The notes: generated by a model from the letters alone, not told the origin. A stretch of DNA of 64,000 nucleotides from Misgurnus anguillicaudatus (GCF_027580225.2 NC_073354.2:7850001-7914000), one strand, 5' to 3'; positions 23,867-36,499 are shown, counted from the first letter of the stretch. Numbers and translations: made by a program.

Positions 23867-26800
23867 CTACACAAACAGACATGCTTATATTTTTCAGTAT
23901 ATATACACACACACACACACACAGATGTAAGTTGCAGAGAGTTGTGTATGTAAATCGCACCTGACTCAGGTGGCGGGTGTCCTTCGAGTATGCGATGTAC
24001 TTTAGATACCGGTGGTGAATTCTGACGCACCAGGAATGGAGACTGATGTTTCTCTTCATGAATTGAAGCAATGGGAGCTGCACATATAGACAAACTCAAC
24101 ATTATCTGCTACAGTCAATACATTTCTACACCAACAGAATTACCACAAGAACACATAATCACAAAAAAAAAACGTTTTTCAAGAAATACATGTGACGTGA
24201 AAGAATGATCGTATGTGTTAATTATCATTTTAAAAGGTCTCCAATGGTCTCCATCTCAAGGTTTTTAATTAACGTCACAAGAATGTTAAGAAACAGTCAA
24301 TTTCCACTGTCTGTGTTTGGTACAATAACACCTGCTAAATCTGCTTCTAGTCAGACAAAGTTAGTCCAACCATTGACAGAGACACCAGTGAAGACCACAG
24401 CCTTGTCTCGTACACCATACTTTTAAGCAGTGGTGTAGTCTAGATTTTTGTAGTGAGTATACTGTGATTTTTCCCTCTCACCCTTATGCTCACTCGTCCC
24501 AGCGTGACACCCCATAAGCACCACCACACTTACAGATGCATACAGTATGGATCTTTACGTAATCGAGAGCATTCTGAAAGTGTACTCATAAACACATAAA
24601 CTGAATGTGTTATCAACATGTCAGTTTATTATAAGAAAAAAAGACTTTAACAGTCAATGGGTTAACAGCTGGGGAAACTGGATGGATTTTTAGACTGGTT
24701 TAGTGTTAATCAACATCTAACTCAGGGCCAAAAGTTACTCAACTGTTAATTAAAATTAAATAAACTGTTTACAATCTTCAATCCGTGGCTAACACATGCA
24801 TTGAAGGAGAAAAAACATCCACTCTTTCAATAGCTATTATATGACACCTAGTGATAATATTACCATGTGTATTTTAATGGTGTAAATGTTTTTAATTAAT
24901 ACACATATAAGATGACCATGAATTAACTCTAATTTGCATACTCATTTAAATAAAAGCTTATTTTATACATATAATACAAGCAGTGTCTAAAAATGAAAAT
25001 AGGCTTTTACTTAATTATTATTACAAGACCATCATGTAGCCTAATATTAGACACCCAAACCAAAGTGAAGAAAATGACCTTTAATTTGCAAGTCTGAACT
25101 GAACATCAACGCAGACATGATTTTCCTCACAAAAGTTTAAGATCATATACATCTTGAACGTGGATATATAAATTAACACAGAGAAGGAAAGTTTAAGACT
25201 AAGCACAAGCACACATGCTGAAAGCTAAAACCATCAGGATATAATTACGGGCTTATTTTATTGCATTTGGAGCCTTACCTCCAAATAAAGTAATAAACTG
25301 GACTGATGTTTTAAATGTTGTTTACTCACATGTGCGTTGTTAACTCTCCGGATTTTATATTGCAGCACTCGTTCACTTCACATGGTTTGTTTACAGTGTC
25401 GCGTGAGCAGCTACACTGCAGGTTTGACTTCATTTGGCGCTAAGCAGACCCTTTGGTGATGTCAAAGTACCGCGAGAGCGATTCAAAGCAGATTTCTCCA
25501 TGTGATTACTGAAATCGCTCTCGCGGTACTTTGTTGTCACTCGCCTGTGGGTTCTTCTGGTGCCACACCAGTCTGCTCCCCAGTCACTTTCGCGCCGCTA
25601 TGGTAATTTGATTTCATACGCGAATCGGATCACGCAGTTCGGCAGGAATTCAAACACACCAAATATATAGCCTAATATATATATATATGCAGTTCAACCC
25701 GCTAAAATAGCAAGTGTAGCATGCTACTGCAGTACATCTGAATTATGACTAAAAGTTTGAAATGTCAGAAAACCATGCTGTTACGCATCCTCAAGCTATT
25801 TTTAGTGGGTATACGGAAATCCTTGACAATTTCTAGTGGGTATACGGCGTATACCTGCGTATCACGTAGACTACACCACTGCTTTTAAGTAGGATCACAC
25901 GGTCCACAACATGCTACCTATTAGCCAAAACAATAATGTCCACCACTAAAGATAGCATTATTAGCACTCTTCCGGACCTGTCCCAGATGAAACATGTATC
26001 AGATAACCGTGAAGATCTGGATAGTGTAATAGAAAACCTGAACACTGTTTGTTTTACCACACTGGAAGCTGTTGCTCCCATTCGGAAAAAGAGAATTAAA
26101 GAAAAAACGCCAACTCCATGGTATGACCATCATACTGCAGCCCTTAAAAAAGTAGCTAGAAAAATTTAACGAAATTATAGAAGCACAAAGTCAGAGGTAT
26201 GGTGTGCAGCATGGAAAGAGAGTGTTCAATCAATCTCAGCAAGCTCATTAAAGAAAATCATAATAACCCTTGTTTCCTCTTTAGCACAGTTGCGAAACTG
26301 ACTAGAAACAAAGAACAAACAGAAACCAATAGCAAACTCCAACACAATAGTAATAACTTCATGAACTTCTTTACTAACAAAAATACGGTTATTAGAGAAA
26401 ACATTGTAGCTACGCAAGCAGTCACCAATCTACCCAGTAGTACATTTTAACACTAGATTACCACACGAACATCTTGAGTCATTTAAGGCTACTACAATAG
26501 AAGAGCTCTCTAAATTAGTAACGTCATCCAAAACATCGTCCTGTATGTTAGACCCCGTCCCCACAAAATTACTTAGGTATTCCCTGTAGTGTCAGACCCA
26601 GTATTAAATATCTTTAACTCATCGCTAAAACTAGAGAACGTTTCAACAGCCTATAAACTAGCAGTTATTAGATCGCTCATTAAAAAACCACACCTTGACC
26701 AGGGAGATCTTAATAACTTCAGACCAATCTCAAATCTCCCATTTCTTTCTAAAATATTAGAAAAGGTAGTGGCAAGTCAGCTATGTGCATTCTTAGTGAA

Positions 26801-29800
26801 TAATAGTACTTATGAAAAGTTCCAATCAGGATTCAGGCCCCACCAAAGCACAGAGACAGCACTGCTTAAAGTTACAAATGACCTCCTTTTAAAATCCGAT
26901 CATTTTTATATTACTAGAGCTTAGTGCAGCCTTTGACACAAAAGATCACACAATCTTACTCAATAGACTAGAAAACTATGTAGGCATCAGTGGTCAGGCG
27001 TTAGCCTGATTTAGATTGTATCTAACTAATCGCTATCATTTTGTTTATGTAAATGAGGAAGAGTCATATCACTCCCCCGTTAAATACGGTGTACCTCAGG
27101 GATCAGTTTTAGGTCCTATCCTGTTCTCTTTATATATGTTACCTCTAGGAGACATCATCAGGAAACATAACATAAGTTTTCACCGCTATGCAGATGATAC
27201 CCAGCTTTACATCTCCTCACATCCTAGCGAAACACACCAGCTCTGTAAACTAAAAGACTGTATTAGCGGTATAAGTATACGTTTTTCAACCCTGTGGAGT
27301 CAGCCGACATTGGCCTAACTTAGCACCCTCTTATATACGAGACATTATTAATACGCTCGCTTGTAAAGTTTATTCATAGCTGCTGTATTTTGCTACTTAT
27401 ATTGTCTTTGGATTTTTCTGTGTTTCCCCTTGCTTCTTTTAATGTAAAACTGCTTTGAAACAATTACCAATTGTGAAAAGCACTATATAAATAAAATTGA
27501 ATTGAATTAAAAATGTAACTAAGATTATTCAATTAATCATCTGTATTATATTTACTATTTAATTATATTATATTTATATTTAACCAAATAGTCAAAAATA
27601 CCCAGATAACGCCTTTTATTTAGTACTACATAGTTCACAGTCTTTGTAACGTGTTTCAGCAATACATTTATAACATTTATAATGTGTTTAAAAACAATTT
27701 TCAAGATCGACTTTTCAGGGACTTTAATGTCTTGTTGAGAGAGATCTAGTGAAACTGGACTCTAATTATATCTAATCATATCCATAGTTAGATCTATCAG
27801 GATAGATCAGTTTGTTACCTCAAGAGTATGCTAAAATAATTGATGTCATTTTACAGTAAAGAAAAAAAATAAGATGTTTTACACAAATATTACAGAAATT
27901 TTCTTAAAATCCTAAAAATGTATAATTTATCTTTCTTAAGTAAGTTCTTATTCATGCATCCGGCCGCTATATATGTTAAAATGTATTGTGATCTTGATTT
28001 TGTGCGAGCTGTGACAGGTTACTGGTTAGAAGCGATACACTGATAATTTGCCTTACATACGTACCTGTGTTTGTTCTTATGACGGGTGATGGAGTCGCAG
28101 TTGCTTGGTGTTTTGTTACTGTTGAAAAACAGATACACAAAATCATAAATCTGCCGCAGATATTTAAACGTAATGAATAAATAAAGAGGTGCTCGTGTCT
28201 CACGTGGTTTCTGAATGCATTCATTCACACAGTCAGACTTCTGCAGAAAGTTGTTGTGGTTTCCTTTGCAGCCGCCATACTGAAAGTGCAGACACTGTCC
28301 TGTTACCGAATCATAATACCAGCGTGGGAAAACTCCTTTACACGGGCCGACCACCGGAGGAACCGAACAGGGATCTGACACAGAGACAAACTTATACTCT
28401 CAGTATCAAATGTCCGGACACAGAGATGCTTTGTTAACAACGGCCATTACAAGAGAAAGAAAATGACACTGAAAGTCTGTACTCGTGAAGATTCATGTCC
28501 ACACAAAGCAACATCTGTATGGCTTTAACAGTGGCCTGAATCACGTTTAAAATGTATTTCAACTATAATTTAATCATTTCTCATCTAAACATGTATGGCT
28601 TTCTATCCTCATAAAACACAAAAAGACTGTAATGCTCTGCTCTTCATTACAACCAAAGAAAGCAGTGACCAGCAATGACAATAAAATAGCACCATATGTA
28701 GGACTATATTATTTTTGCATGTCTATTACGTTAGTTTTGTGTAAAGAAAAGACCAAAAATTATTATTTTCTCAACTCTAATCATTTAAACTTGTAATTCG
28801 TAGGTATTTTACTATCAAACACAACACACTTTACCTTTAAAGTATGTTTGTGATTTGCCTTACCTTGGTTTACAGTGTCATAATGTTGGTGCTGTTCAGG
28901 TTTATAGGAGATATCAGGCATCTGTAGTTTTATGGGTGTCTGGACTGCTGCTTCAGGTTGTATATCTGGTTCATGTTTAGAGGGAAAGTTGGATTTACGT
29001 CCGCTGTCAACTACAAATACATAAACACACAACAAAGTCTATATTACCCATTTACATAAAACCTTGGTCATGAGTTATATACCGTCCATCAGGGTTGGAC
29101 AGTATAACCAAATTATCACAGTAAGGTGAATATTACAAAAGTCATAAACAAAGAAATTAATTTAGCTTTAAAGGAGACATATCATGAAAATCTGACTTTT
29201 TCCATGTTTAAGTGCTATAATTGGGTCCCCAGTGCTTCTATCCACCTAGAGAAAAACCCAGTAACTTAGTTGTGATAAACCATTCTCTGTAAGCATGTGA
29301 AAAAATAGGTCATTGATTTTGGCTCCCCTTGTGATGTCAGAATTATTATAATAATACCGCCCCTTAATCTGCACTATCCAACCACAGCACTGCCATTTAG
29401 TGTAGAGAGGAACAAACAGCACAATTGAGTTTCAGTTTCAACAAACCCTATTATGGCGATCAGTGTTTGCATTTCTCCAGCTTATTTGCATTTAAAAAGG
29501 ACACCCAAAAACAGCATATTTTTGCTATCACCTAAAAAAGTGGCAATTTTAACATGCTATAATAAATTATCTATATGTTATTTTGAACTAAAACTCATAA
29601 CATATGCACTCTGGGGACCAGTGGCGGCCGGGACTTCTTTTTCGAGGGTGCACAATGCAAAGCTCGTCACAACATGTATGTAGTCCATTATGTGTGTGGT
29701 TCGTCATTTCAAAATGTGTGAACATATGTGCATCACTGGTCTTGTCAAAATAAGTGCCTGCTGCACACGCATCTAAAGGGTTTATGATAAAAGTGACACT

Positions 29801-32800
29801 TGTGTTTGCCAGATACTCGCATAATCTCATGCATAATCAGATTTTACTGTTAAGGGAGTGTCTTGCGTGTATTTTGTGAACGTGAGCGTCTCTTTTATCA
29901 TAAACGGTTTTGACGCATGTGCAGCAGGCACTTATTTTGACAAGACACGGTTAACATTAAGCAACAAACACATATTTTAAAAACACGAGCAACACACATG
30001 ACACTCCAAACACATATTTTGAATTCGTGCCCCTCGGAAGAGCAGTCACCAGCTGGGGACACAAATTATTATTTTTAAATCTTAAGAAGTATTGTGAAAT
30101 ATCCCTTTAACAAAATTATGGTACAATATATTTTCAACAAATTATGTAACATATATGAAATAATAAAACTATTATTATAAAGCTGATAGTATAGACTCAA
30201 AATGTGGCTTATTCAGTCAAAATCTGAATCTTTAAATTCATTGTATGAGTTGATTTTACCTTTGTGTGACACTGAGATGATGCAATGATGGTCTTTTGAA
30301 TGTCTGAATACAACTGTTCTCAAACATCTATGTGCGTGTCCTTTAAGGGAGGAGTTTTGGGAAAAAGAGGGGCGTCTCTTATAGTACCTAAATCTTTAAA
30401 AGCTCCCGTTCTGTCTGTGATTTTGAAGCTTTGATTGTGTTTATAGTGGGCAATATAACATGTGTTCATGTTTCACGTGTAAAAAACGCGGTATTTTTCA
30501 CACAATTTACTTATCTGTATAGCGCTGTTTTCACTGTCCTTGAAACAGGCTGATGTATTCCTTGTTATGTAAAGTCCCTCCTTCAGAAAAACGTATCGAG
30601 TTCTGATTGTGTAGTTTGTTTTGTGTGCTGTGATTCGATAGAAGCTTAGCTTAGCAGAGCCGTTTTAAGCTGGTGACTGACGTATTCATGTGGGCGGAGT
30701 TTAGTCAACGAACTGTTTTGCTGACGTCATTAAAGCAGGAAATAGAGGGCTGTTGTCCAAACCGACCGTTCGTTGTAGGCTTTTAAAGAGGAATTCTATT
30801 GAAGAAAATATATCGCCTAGCAGTGAATTTAGAGCTTTATCATTTTACAGGTATTATTTATGCTATTATAGCAAAATTACACACTAACTAGGGTTTAAAA
30901 AATGGTACCAGGAAGAACGTGACCTTTAAAACTTCCAGTTTGTGCATTAACCCTAACTGTGCTTGCCATTACAAACAACTATACTACACTTTTGGGTAGT
31001 TTCCCAGACAAGGATTAGCTTAAGCCAGGACTAGACTTTAGTTTAATTAGGAAATATAACTAGTTTTAACAAACATGCCTTACTAAAAACATTACTTGTG
31101 TACATTTTAAGGCAAAGCAAAGGGCACTGATGAATTTCAAGATATGTCTGGGCAAGTTGTTTTCAGTGTGGGCAGCTCTTACATTTATTTTAATGTACAC
31201 TTCTGATAAAATGAAAAAGGTTTGGTGGTGTAGACTCACAGTTTTGGCAGAAGTCTTCATCAGATCGATCAGGACAGTGCTGCTTTCCATCGCAGGCATA
31301 ACCGATGTCAATACAGCAGCCATCATCACACATGAACTGATAGCGAGAACAGTGACCTGTACACACTGAAACACACATTCATGTCAAAACAATTAATGAC
31401 AAATCCCTCTTTCTGAATTGTTGGAGTGTGTAGGACACATTGAGATGGACATCTAGTAAACTCAGAAATATAACAACTGGTACATTTTGAAAATACGCCT
31501 TTGGTTTCCAAGCAGTTCAGACTTTCTGAGCTTTTTAATGCCCTTACTGCTTGCTCCTCTTCATCAATCCCACAATCCCCTCAGCTTCCAAACAGAATGG
31601 ATCAAAAGACCTCTTAATCAGCTATGACTAACAGGGTTTTCTTTAAACAACATGAAAAACACATAGTTTTGCAAACAAACACATATTACAAAATATCATA
31701 CATAATCACAGATAACTGCAGGTTGTTGTTAAATAAGATTGGTAAAACGTGAGCACACAGACCTTCTGCATTGGTTGCAGGTGCGAGTACACTGACAGAG
31801 ACATTATCAGAGCTCTTCTGTCCCACTGTATCCGTTACAGTTAACTGAAAGGTGTAAATTCCCTCTCTGAGATCAATGAGTTTCAAAAGACCCGGATGAG
31901 TCACCTGCAACACAGATCAGACCACATTATAATGATATCATAATAATCTCATCTGTTCTCACATGCTGTTGATGGATATTAAACTCTTATTAACCTCATA
32001 TATGTTTTACAGTCAGGATATCTGAGGTCCTTGTGAAACCACTTTATTACACAGTGATTGTATAGAAATTTTGTTTATCTGTTTAAAATTTACTTCTAAA
32101 CTATAAATTAATGGTGTTTTGGTCTATGGTAAATGTTTACAAATTTAATGTAAAAGTACTTAACTAAACCATGTGTTTGCTTATGAAATATTACATTTTC
32201 ATTTATACCACAGGGCTGTTGAATGCTTTATACTGATTTATTCTGGTTAAGAAATGATCCACGGGTATGCATTAAATGCACACATCTTCTGTCAAATGTC
32301 TTTAAATAACCACCTGAGCAATGTCTTTGGTAACTGTGGTATAAGTGGAATAATTGACTCCGGTCCTTTGAATTATTTGTAAATGAATTATGTTAATTAT
32401 TTTCGAATAATTGAAAGGCTAGTTTAAACATCCAGAAATAACTCATATTTAAAATGATTATTGATCTATTGAACACAATTCTGCCATCTGTTGGTTAGAT
32501 AAAGTTATGGAAAAAGTGTAATGACCATATATATCCTGCAGAGGACCATAGAGAACCATTAAGAACCATTTATTTTTCTGTATGTAGCAAACTGCTCCTG
32601 TCACAAATTCTATAATAGATTTTTGTAAACATATTTTTATCAAAGTTTTTAAATTGTTGTTGTTTGACAGCTTCTAAGTGATTGGTTTTGCAATCATGAT
32701 GCATAAGATGTCACAAAAAAAACTGCAATTACATATTATATTTTTTATTTATTTAAGCATAAAAACAATTAACATGTGAATAAGAAATTAATAAAAAAGG

Positions 32801-35800
32801 TTGACAAATGAAAAATAAAAACTTTTTGATTGCCTTTCCCATTTATTTACAATATGGGGCCATTTTGACCCTCAATAACATTATAGTAAACTATTCAGAT
32901 CGTATTTAACTTATCACTATCACTTTGTTTATGTAAATGAGGAAAAGTCATATAACTCTCCTGTTAAATACGGTGTACCCCAGGGATCAGTTCTGGGTCC
33001 TATCTTTTTCTCATTACATACACTCTAAAAAATGCTGGGTTATTTAATCTACCCAACTGCTGGGTTATGAAATGCTTTACCCATTATGGGTTATTTATAT
33101 AGAATTTGGGTTATTTTGTGCAACTCATGAGTTGGGTCAAAATCCATCAACCCAACTTATATTGGTTGACCCAGCACATGGGTTGTTTGTGCTTCGAACC
33201 TCATCGTCACCAGAGTCCAGCACATCGTGAGCTCGTCACAGCAGAGAAACTGACTGTTCATCGAATAAAGGCGAATAAATAATAAAAGGTATGTGTACAC
33301 TACATGTCTAATTTACTTTGTCTGTGTTGCGTTACCTATGTTTCCTAAACATGGTTTATGTTTTTTTTAAATGTGCTAATAAAAGATATTAAATACATTT
33401 GTGTTTTTATGTGTAATAAGTGGGATAATGTACAGCCAACCGGGTCACAAATAAATCCCTTCAGTGATAGGCTATCACCCTGTCGGGAACGTCTCCCTTC
33501 CCTCCCCTTACACTAACTGTGATCATTACTTACTATATTGTGAATCATTCTCGACTATATTATTAATCAAACATACACTTAAACTGACAAGAGCAAACGT
33601 TGGTGACCACAGGATGCAACTAATTGCGGGCTGCAACAACGCAAATATACTGGTTCATTTTACGGAACAAAGTATATAAAGTGGGAGGAGTTGGATCTAG
33701 ATCCAACCCCGCCCCCTGGATCTCGTGTTCTGCAGTGAGGACCATCTCCTTCCGCCAGCTTCTGGCAGTTCGAGCTCACCGTTGGTCAGGTGAGTAGCGC
33801 AAATATGGTAAGATAGGAATGTGAGCTTAGTTAAATCAACCCATAATTGTAATTAATTTGACCCATCATTTGGGTACACTACATAACAAATATGTAGTTA
33901 AATCAACCCATAGTTGTAATTAATTTGACCCAACATTTGGGTACACTACATAACAAATATGTAGTTAAATCAACCCATAGTTGTAATTATTTTGACCCAG
34001 TGTTTGGGTAGAATATTTAACTCATCTGTTGGGTTACAGATGAGCAACCCATCTTGCTGGGTCAAATTAACTACTGTTGGTCTGGTGCAATAGTGATCCA
34101 GTGGTTGGGTTATTTTCCACCCAGCATTTTTTTGTGTGTATGTTACCTCTAGGACAGTGTTTCTCAACCCTGGTTCTCAAGGACCCCCTTCCAGAATGTT
34201 TTAGATGTCTCCTTAATTAACACACCTGATTTAAATTATTAGCTTGATAGGGTGACATTCTGGAAGGAGGCTGATGAGTTGGTTAAGGTGTTTTAAATAA
34301 GGAGACATCTAAAACTTTCTGGAAGGGGGTCCTTGAGGACCAGGGTTGAGAAACACTGCTCTAGGAGACATTATCAGAAAACATAACATAAGTTTTCACT
34401 GCTATGCAGATGATATCCAGCTTTACATCTCCTCACATCCTAGCGAAACCCATCAGTTTTCTAAGCTTACAGACAGTATTAGCGATATCAATGACTGGAT
34501 GGCGAATATCTTCCTTATGCTAAACTCCAATAAGACAGAGATACTTATTATTGAACCGAATCGCTGCAAACAAAATATGTCAGATTACAAGTTGCTGCAC
34601 TGTTGTGCCATCTTTCACACTCAAGAGCCTAGGTGTATGATGTTCAACAGCAGTCTATCTTTCGATAGTCATATCTTCAAAGTCTGCCGCACAGCATTCT
34701 TTTATCTTTTAAATATCTCAAAAATACACCATATGCTGTCTGCATCAGATATATATTTATGTTTGGTTCACAATGGGAACCAAATTTCAATTACCTTTTT
34801 TTACATGCATGCAGAGAATGGTTTACCAATACTAAGTTTCTGGGTTGATCTTATTCACATTTTCCTGGTTGATAGAAGCACAGGGGATAGCACTTAATTT
34901 GTATGATCTGTCCCCTTTATTGTAAAGCTGCTTTGAAAAAATTAAACAATTGTGAAAAGCGCTAAATAAATAAAATTGAATTGAATTGAACACACTATTT
35001 AACTAACTATTTTGTATGTGTTTAGTTATAGTTGCAAAAGTCACAAAGTCTCATGCCACTGAGATAAAAGGAACTGTTTTTTAATTAAGGACAATTCAAA
35101 CAGGGTTAGACTGAACAACAAGACCATACAAGAGTTAAACTAGAAGATAACAGTGGCGCTTTAAATATTCACTTGATTATCCATCATAGCAATATCTGTT
35201 GTATGGTACCAAGGTTTATAGGTTTACCTTCATGTGAACAGATGGGTCTCCTTTGACAAGCGCCCATTCATAATGTGTGATTTCGTGATCATCAGTGCTG
35301 TCTCTACCGTCCAGCACGGCCCAGTCTGTCGGCAGCTGAACCACAAGATCCTGACCAGCATCACTGCGGGGCGGCTCATCCAAATCTGACAAACACCCGA
35401 AAACAAAGTCATGATCAACATCTACTGTGACAACACAAATAAACAACGCTGTTTACAACTCAAAACCTTCGTTTCAGTTTTACCCTTTTGACAAGAGTCT
35501 ATTTCACTTTTTGAAAATACAACATTTATCCGAATGTACAATCAGGTGTAGACGTTGTTTATGTAAACATGTGCCTATTCATAAAATGTCTCGTTATTTA
35601 AGCCATTAGTCAACATTGTAGTCACTAAATATTTGCTTAGTTTTGTCCAAGCCTCACTTCAGTTTATTTTAGATTATTAGATGTCATGGTGCATTGGAAC
35701 CGTGTCTCAAATCAGCTTCATGTGAGGAGCCAGGAAGAGAAGAAACTTTGAGCCTCACCCTCCCCTGACCCTTCACTACTGTTTACAAAGACTGATGTGA

Positions 35801-36499
35801 TTATGTATTCATTGACATCTAACTCAGGCCCCTAAATGACCAGGGTCCACTTCAATTTTCATGTAATGTATGTTTATTATACCAGCTCCAATGATTGTCA
35901 CAAAACCAGAGAAACGCACCCGGTATCACAGGCTCATCTCTCCCGTGTGAAGGTCTCCGGGCTGCGGTTTCGGGCCGCTCAGTGACCGCGATGACGGGCT
36001 CTTCGGGTCTTGCGCTGTCGTTCGCGCGACTGTACGTGCTAAAGCCGGGCTGAAAGGAGAATGCGCATACGTCCCTGCCTCTGTACGTGCAGTTGAACAG
36101 ATAACAACGTAGGCTGCCGTCCGGTTGCTTCTGGTCCTCCTGGATGATGGCGGCCGTGCAGCGCGGGTGCGAGCAGCAGGCGTGCACGCAATCTCTCCAA
36201 CTGAACACCCGCGGCGGTGCGGACAGGAACGCGGCGCCCTGTTCGATAGATGCGCTCGCCCGAATGATGCGCTCCTCCGCTGCCGTAAATTCGCTGACGC
36301 ACGCGTCTCCATCATTCTCACCGGAGTCCGTCTCCTCCTGCTGAAGCTGCTTACGGAACTCCTCCAACAGTTCCTCCACGCCTGATATTTTGGACTTTAG
36401 GTCGGATGTGGGAGAGGATCGAGTCGCGGCCGCGCTCATCATACAAAAAATAAAATAAAAGACGAGCGCGCGCTGAACGTGATGCGCAGAAAGAGACAT
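23712..36499 (-). CDS. lrp11: LRP11-like type I membrane protein with MANSC, PKD, LDLa and Kunitz modules
   Basis: Nine exons in transcript order: 35920-36499, 35228-35385, 31763-31904, 31240-31365, 28864-29010, 28204-28374, 28065-28118, 23961-24077, 23712-23866; all phases agree. In order the product has an N-terminal hydrophobic signal ([14 protein letters not shown]), a coiled-coil-like stretch, a MANSC domain (DACVSEF...[15 protein letters not shown]), a PKD domain split over two exons ([34 protein letters not shown]), an LDL-receptor class A domain, a Kunitz domain, a linker, one membrane span ([17 protein letters not shown]) and a short tail ending [11 protein letters not shown]. Human LRP11 is next to PCMT1/NUP43, which supports the name. 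Human LRP11 as I know it lacks a Kunitz domain; SPINT1 (HAI-1) has two, so a spint1-like identity is the main alternative. Confidence 0.85.
24428..25881. mobile_element. hAT-type element in lrp11 intron 8, CAGTGGTGTAGTCTA ends
   Basis: Termini CAGTGGTGTAGTCTA and TAGACTACACCACTG, with a perfect 8-bp duplication cttttaag (24420-24427 and 25882-25889). 1454 bp, no transposase frame. Contains hairpin MITE copy 3 and a short TA microsatellite near 25675. Confidence 0.88.
25415..25600. repeat. Hairpin MITE family, copy 3
   Basis: Inner inverted pair caaagtaccgcgagagcgat and atcgctctcgcggtactttg, nearly perfect over about 20 bp. Outer ends are ggtttgacttcattt-like. Nested in the hAT element 24428-25881. 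Confidence 0.65.
25915..27512 (+). mobile_element. Degenerate L2-type LINE (endonuclease end, RT, 3' tail)
   Basis: Broken reading frames contain [20 protein letters not shown], then the reverse-transcriptase phrases [54 protein letters not shown] and the catalytic [13 protein letters not shown]. It ends with tgctttgaaacaatt and repeated ttgaattgaatt, the usual L2 tail. Stops and frameshifts separate the frames (26169, 26450, 26924, 27008), so the copy is dead. It lies in lrp11 intron 7. Confidence 0.9.
28204..28374 (-). CDS. lrp11: lrp11 Kunitz/BPTI-type exon
   Basis: Encodes a single Kunitz inhibitor domain: [20 protein letters not shown], then [12 protein letters not shown], then [13 protein letters not shown]. 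The six cysteines have BPTI-like spacing. The reactive-site motif GPCKG puts Lys at P1, which predicts inhibition of trypsin-like serine proteases. The aromatic and Gly-Gly core residues (YGGC) are present. One complete domain in one phase 1-1 exon, which is how such modules shuffle. Confidence 0.9.
29166..30112 (+). repeat. Interspersed repeat 'gggtccccagtgctt' family with nested hAT MITE
   Basis: Left end aaaggagacatatcatgaaa; right end gtgaaatatcccttt. Interrupted by the hAT-type element 29619-30052. In lrp11 intron 4. Confidence 0.65.
29619..30052. mobile_element. hAT-type MITE, CAGTGGCGGCC family, copy 2
   Basis: Starts CAGTGGCGGCCGGGACTTC; the right end is degenerate (cggaagagcagtcaccag). 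A perfect 8-bp duplication ctggggac flanks it (29611-29618 and 30053-30060). Internal gcacttattttgac... blocks are inverted (near 29740 and 29928), so it can fold. Confidence 0.8.
30441..30930. repeat. ~500-bp interspersed repeat, copy B
   Basis: Partner of 19287-19784, same orientation, with only scattered substitutions. In lrp11 intron 4. Confidence 0.75.
31002..31195. repeat. GTTTCCCGGACA repeat, copy 2
   Basis: Begins gtttcccagacaaggatta and contains aacaaacatgccttac and gggcagctcttacatt. Its right end is lost just before the lrp11 LDLa exon. Confidence 0.6.
31240..31365 (-). CDS. lrp11: lrp11 LDL-receptor class A exon
   Basis: Encodes [20 protein letters not shown] followed by the calcium-binding end of the repeat, [16 protein letters not shown]. 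Six cysteines and the acidic DRSDEDFC cage are present, so the module should bind calcium and fold. Flanked by a TTTCAG acceptor and a GTGAGT donor. Confidence 0.88.
33020..34138. mobile_element. DNA element with CTGGGTTATTT-type ends, nested in L2
   Basis: Left end ctctaaaaaatgctgggtta; right end (inverted) gggttattttccacccagc followed by atttttttgtgtg. Internal direct repeats of taaatcaacccata with gtaattaatttgacccaac occur three times (33832, 33898, 33965). The split LINE reading resumes on its right side, which defines the insertion. No coding function seen. Confidence 0.65.
34155..34358. mobile_element. hAT-type MITE, CAGTGTTTCTCAACC family, nested in L2
   Basis: 204 bp; ends CAGTGTTTCTCAACCCTGG and CCAGGGTTGAGAAACACTG are perfectly inverted. 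A perfect 8-bp duplication ctctagga lies at 34147-34154 and 34359-34366. The duplication is LINE sequence, proving insertion into the LINE. Confidence 0.92.
35920..36499 (-). CDS. lrp11: lrp11 exon 1: signal peptide and MANSC domain
   Basis: Starts [19 protein letters not shown], then an acidic helix ([17 protein letters not shown]), then the cysteine-rich MANSC module (roughly residues 65-150) with CVHACC and [14 protein letters not shown] Pro/Glu-rich linker follows to a GTGCGT donor. This is the most GC-rich stretch in the window, typical of a vertebrate first exon. The antisense open frames here are shadows. Confidence 0.85.

Larger units (their letters stand above)
32895..34992 (+). mobile_element. 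5'-truncated L2 LINE, interrupted by two later elements
   Basis: Starts within the RT domain ([12 protein letters not shown] frame at about 32960-33010), continues after an insertion at 33020-34138 and another at 34155-34358, and resumes with [20 protein letters not shown]. It ends in the L2-type tail tgctttgaaaaaatt and ttgaattgaattgaa. A fragment of the 'gggtcccc' repeat family lies within its 3' part (about 34805-34900). The continuous 183-residue frame at 34346-34897 is this remnant, not a host gene. Confidence 0.85.

Noticed and set aside
34346..34897. 183-residue frame, longest simple frame in the region
   Set aside because: It contains [13 protein letters not shown] reverse-transcriptase residues and an L2 tail, so it is a LINE remnant and not a host gene.
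36039..36385. Several long frames on both strands over lrp11 exon 1
   Set aside because: They are shadows in a GC-rich exon. Only the frame from 36499 has a signal peptide, a MANSC cysteine pattern and a matching splice phase.
23712..36499. Calling the gene spint1 (HAI-1)
   Set aside because: Only one Kunitz domain, after the LDLa, and the neighbours pcmt and nup43 fit lrp11. Kept as the main alternative.
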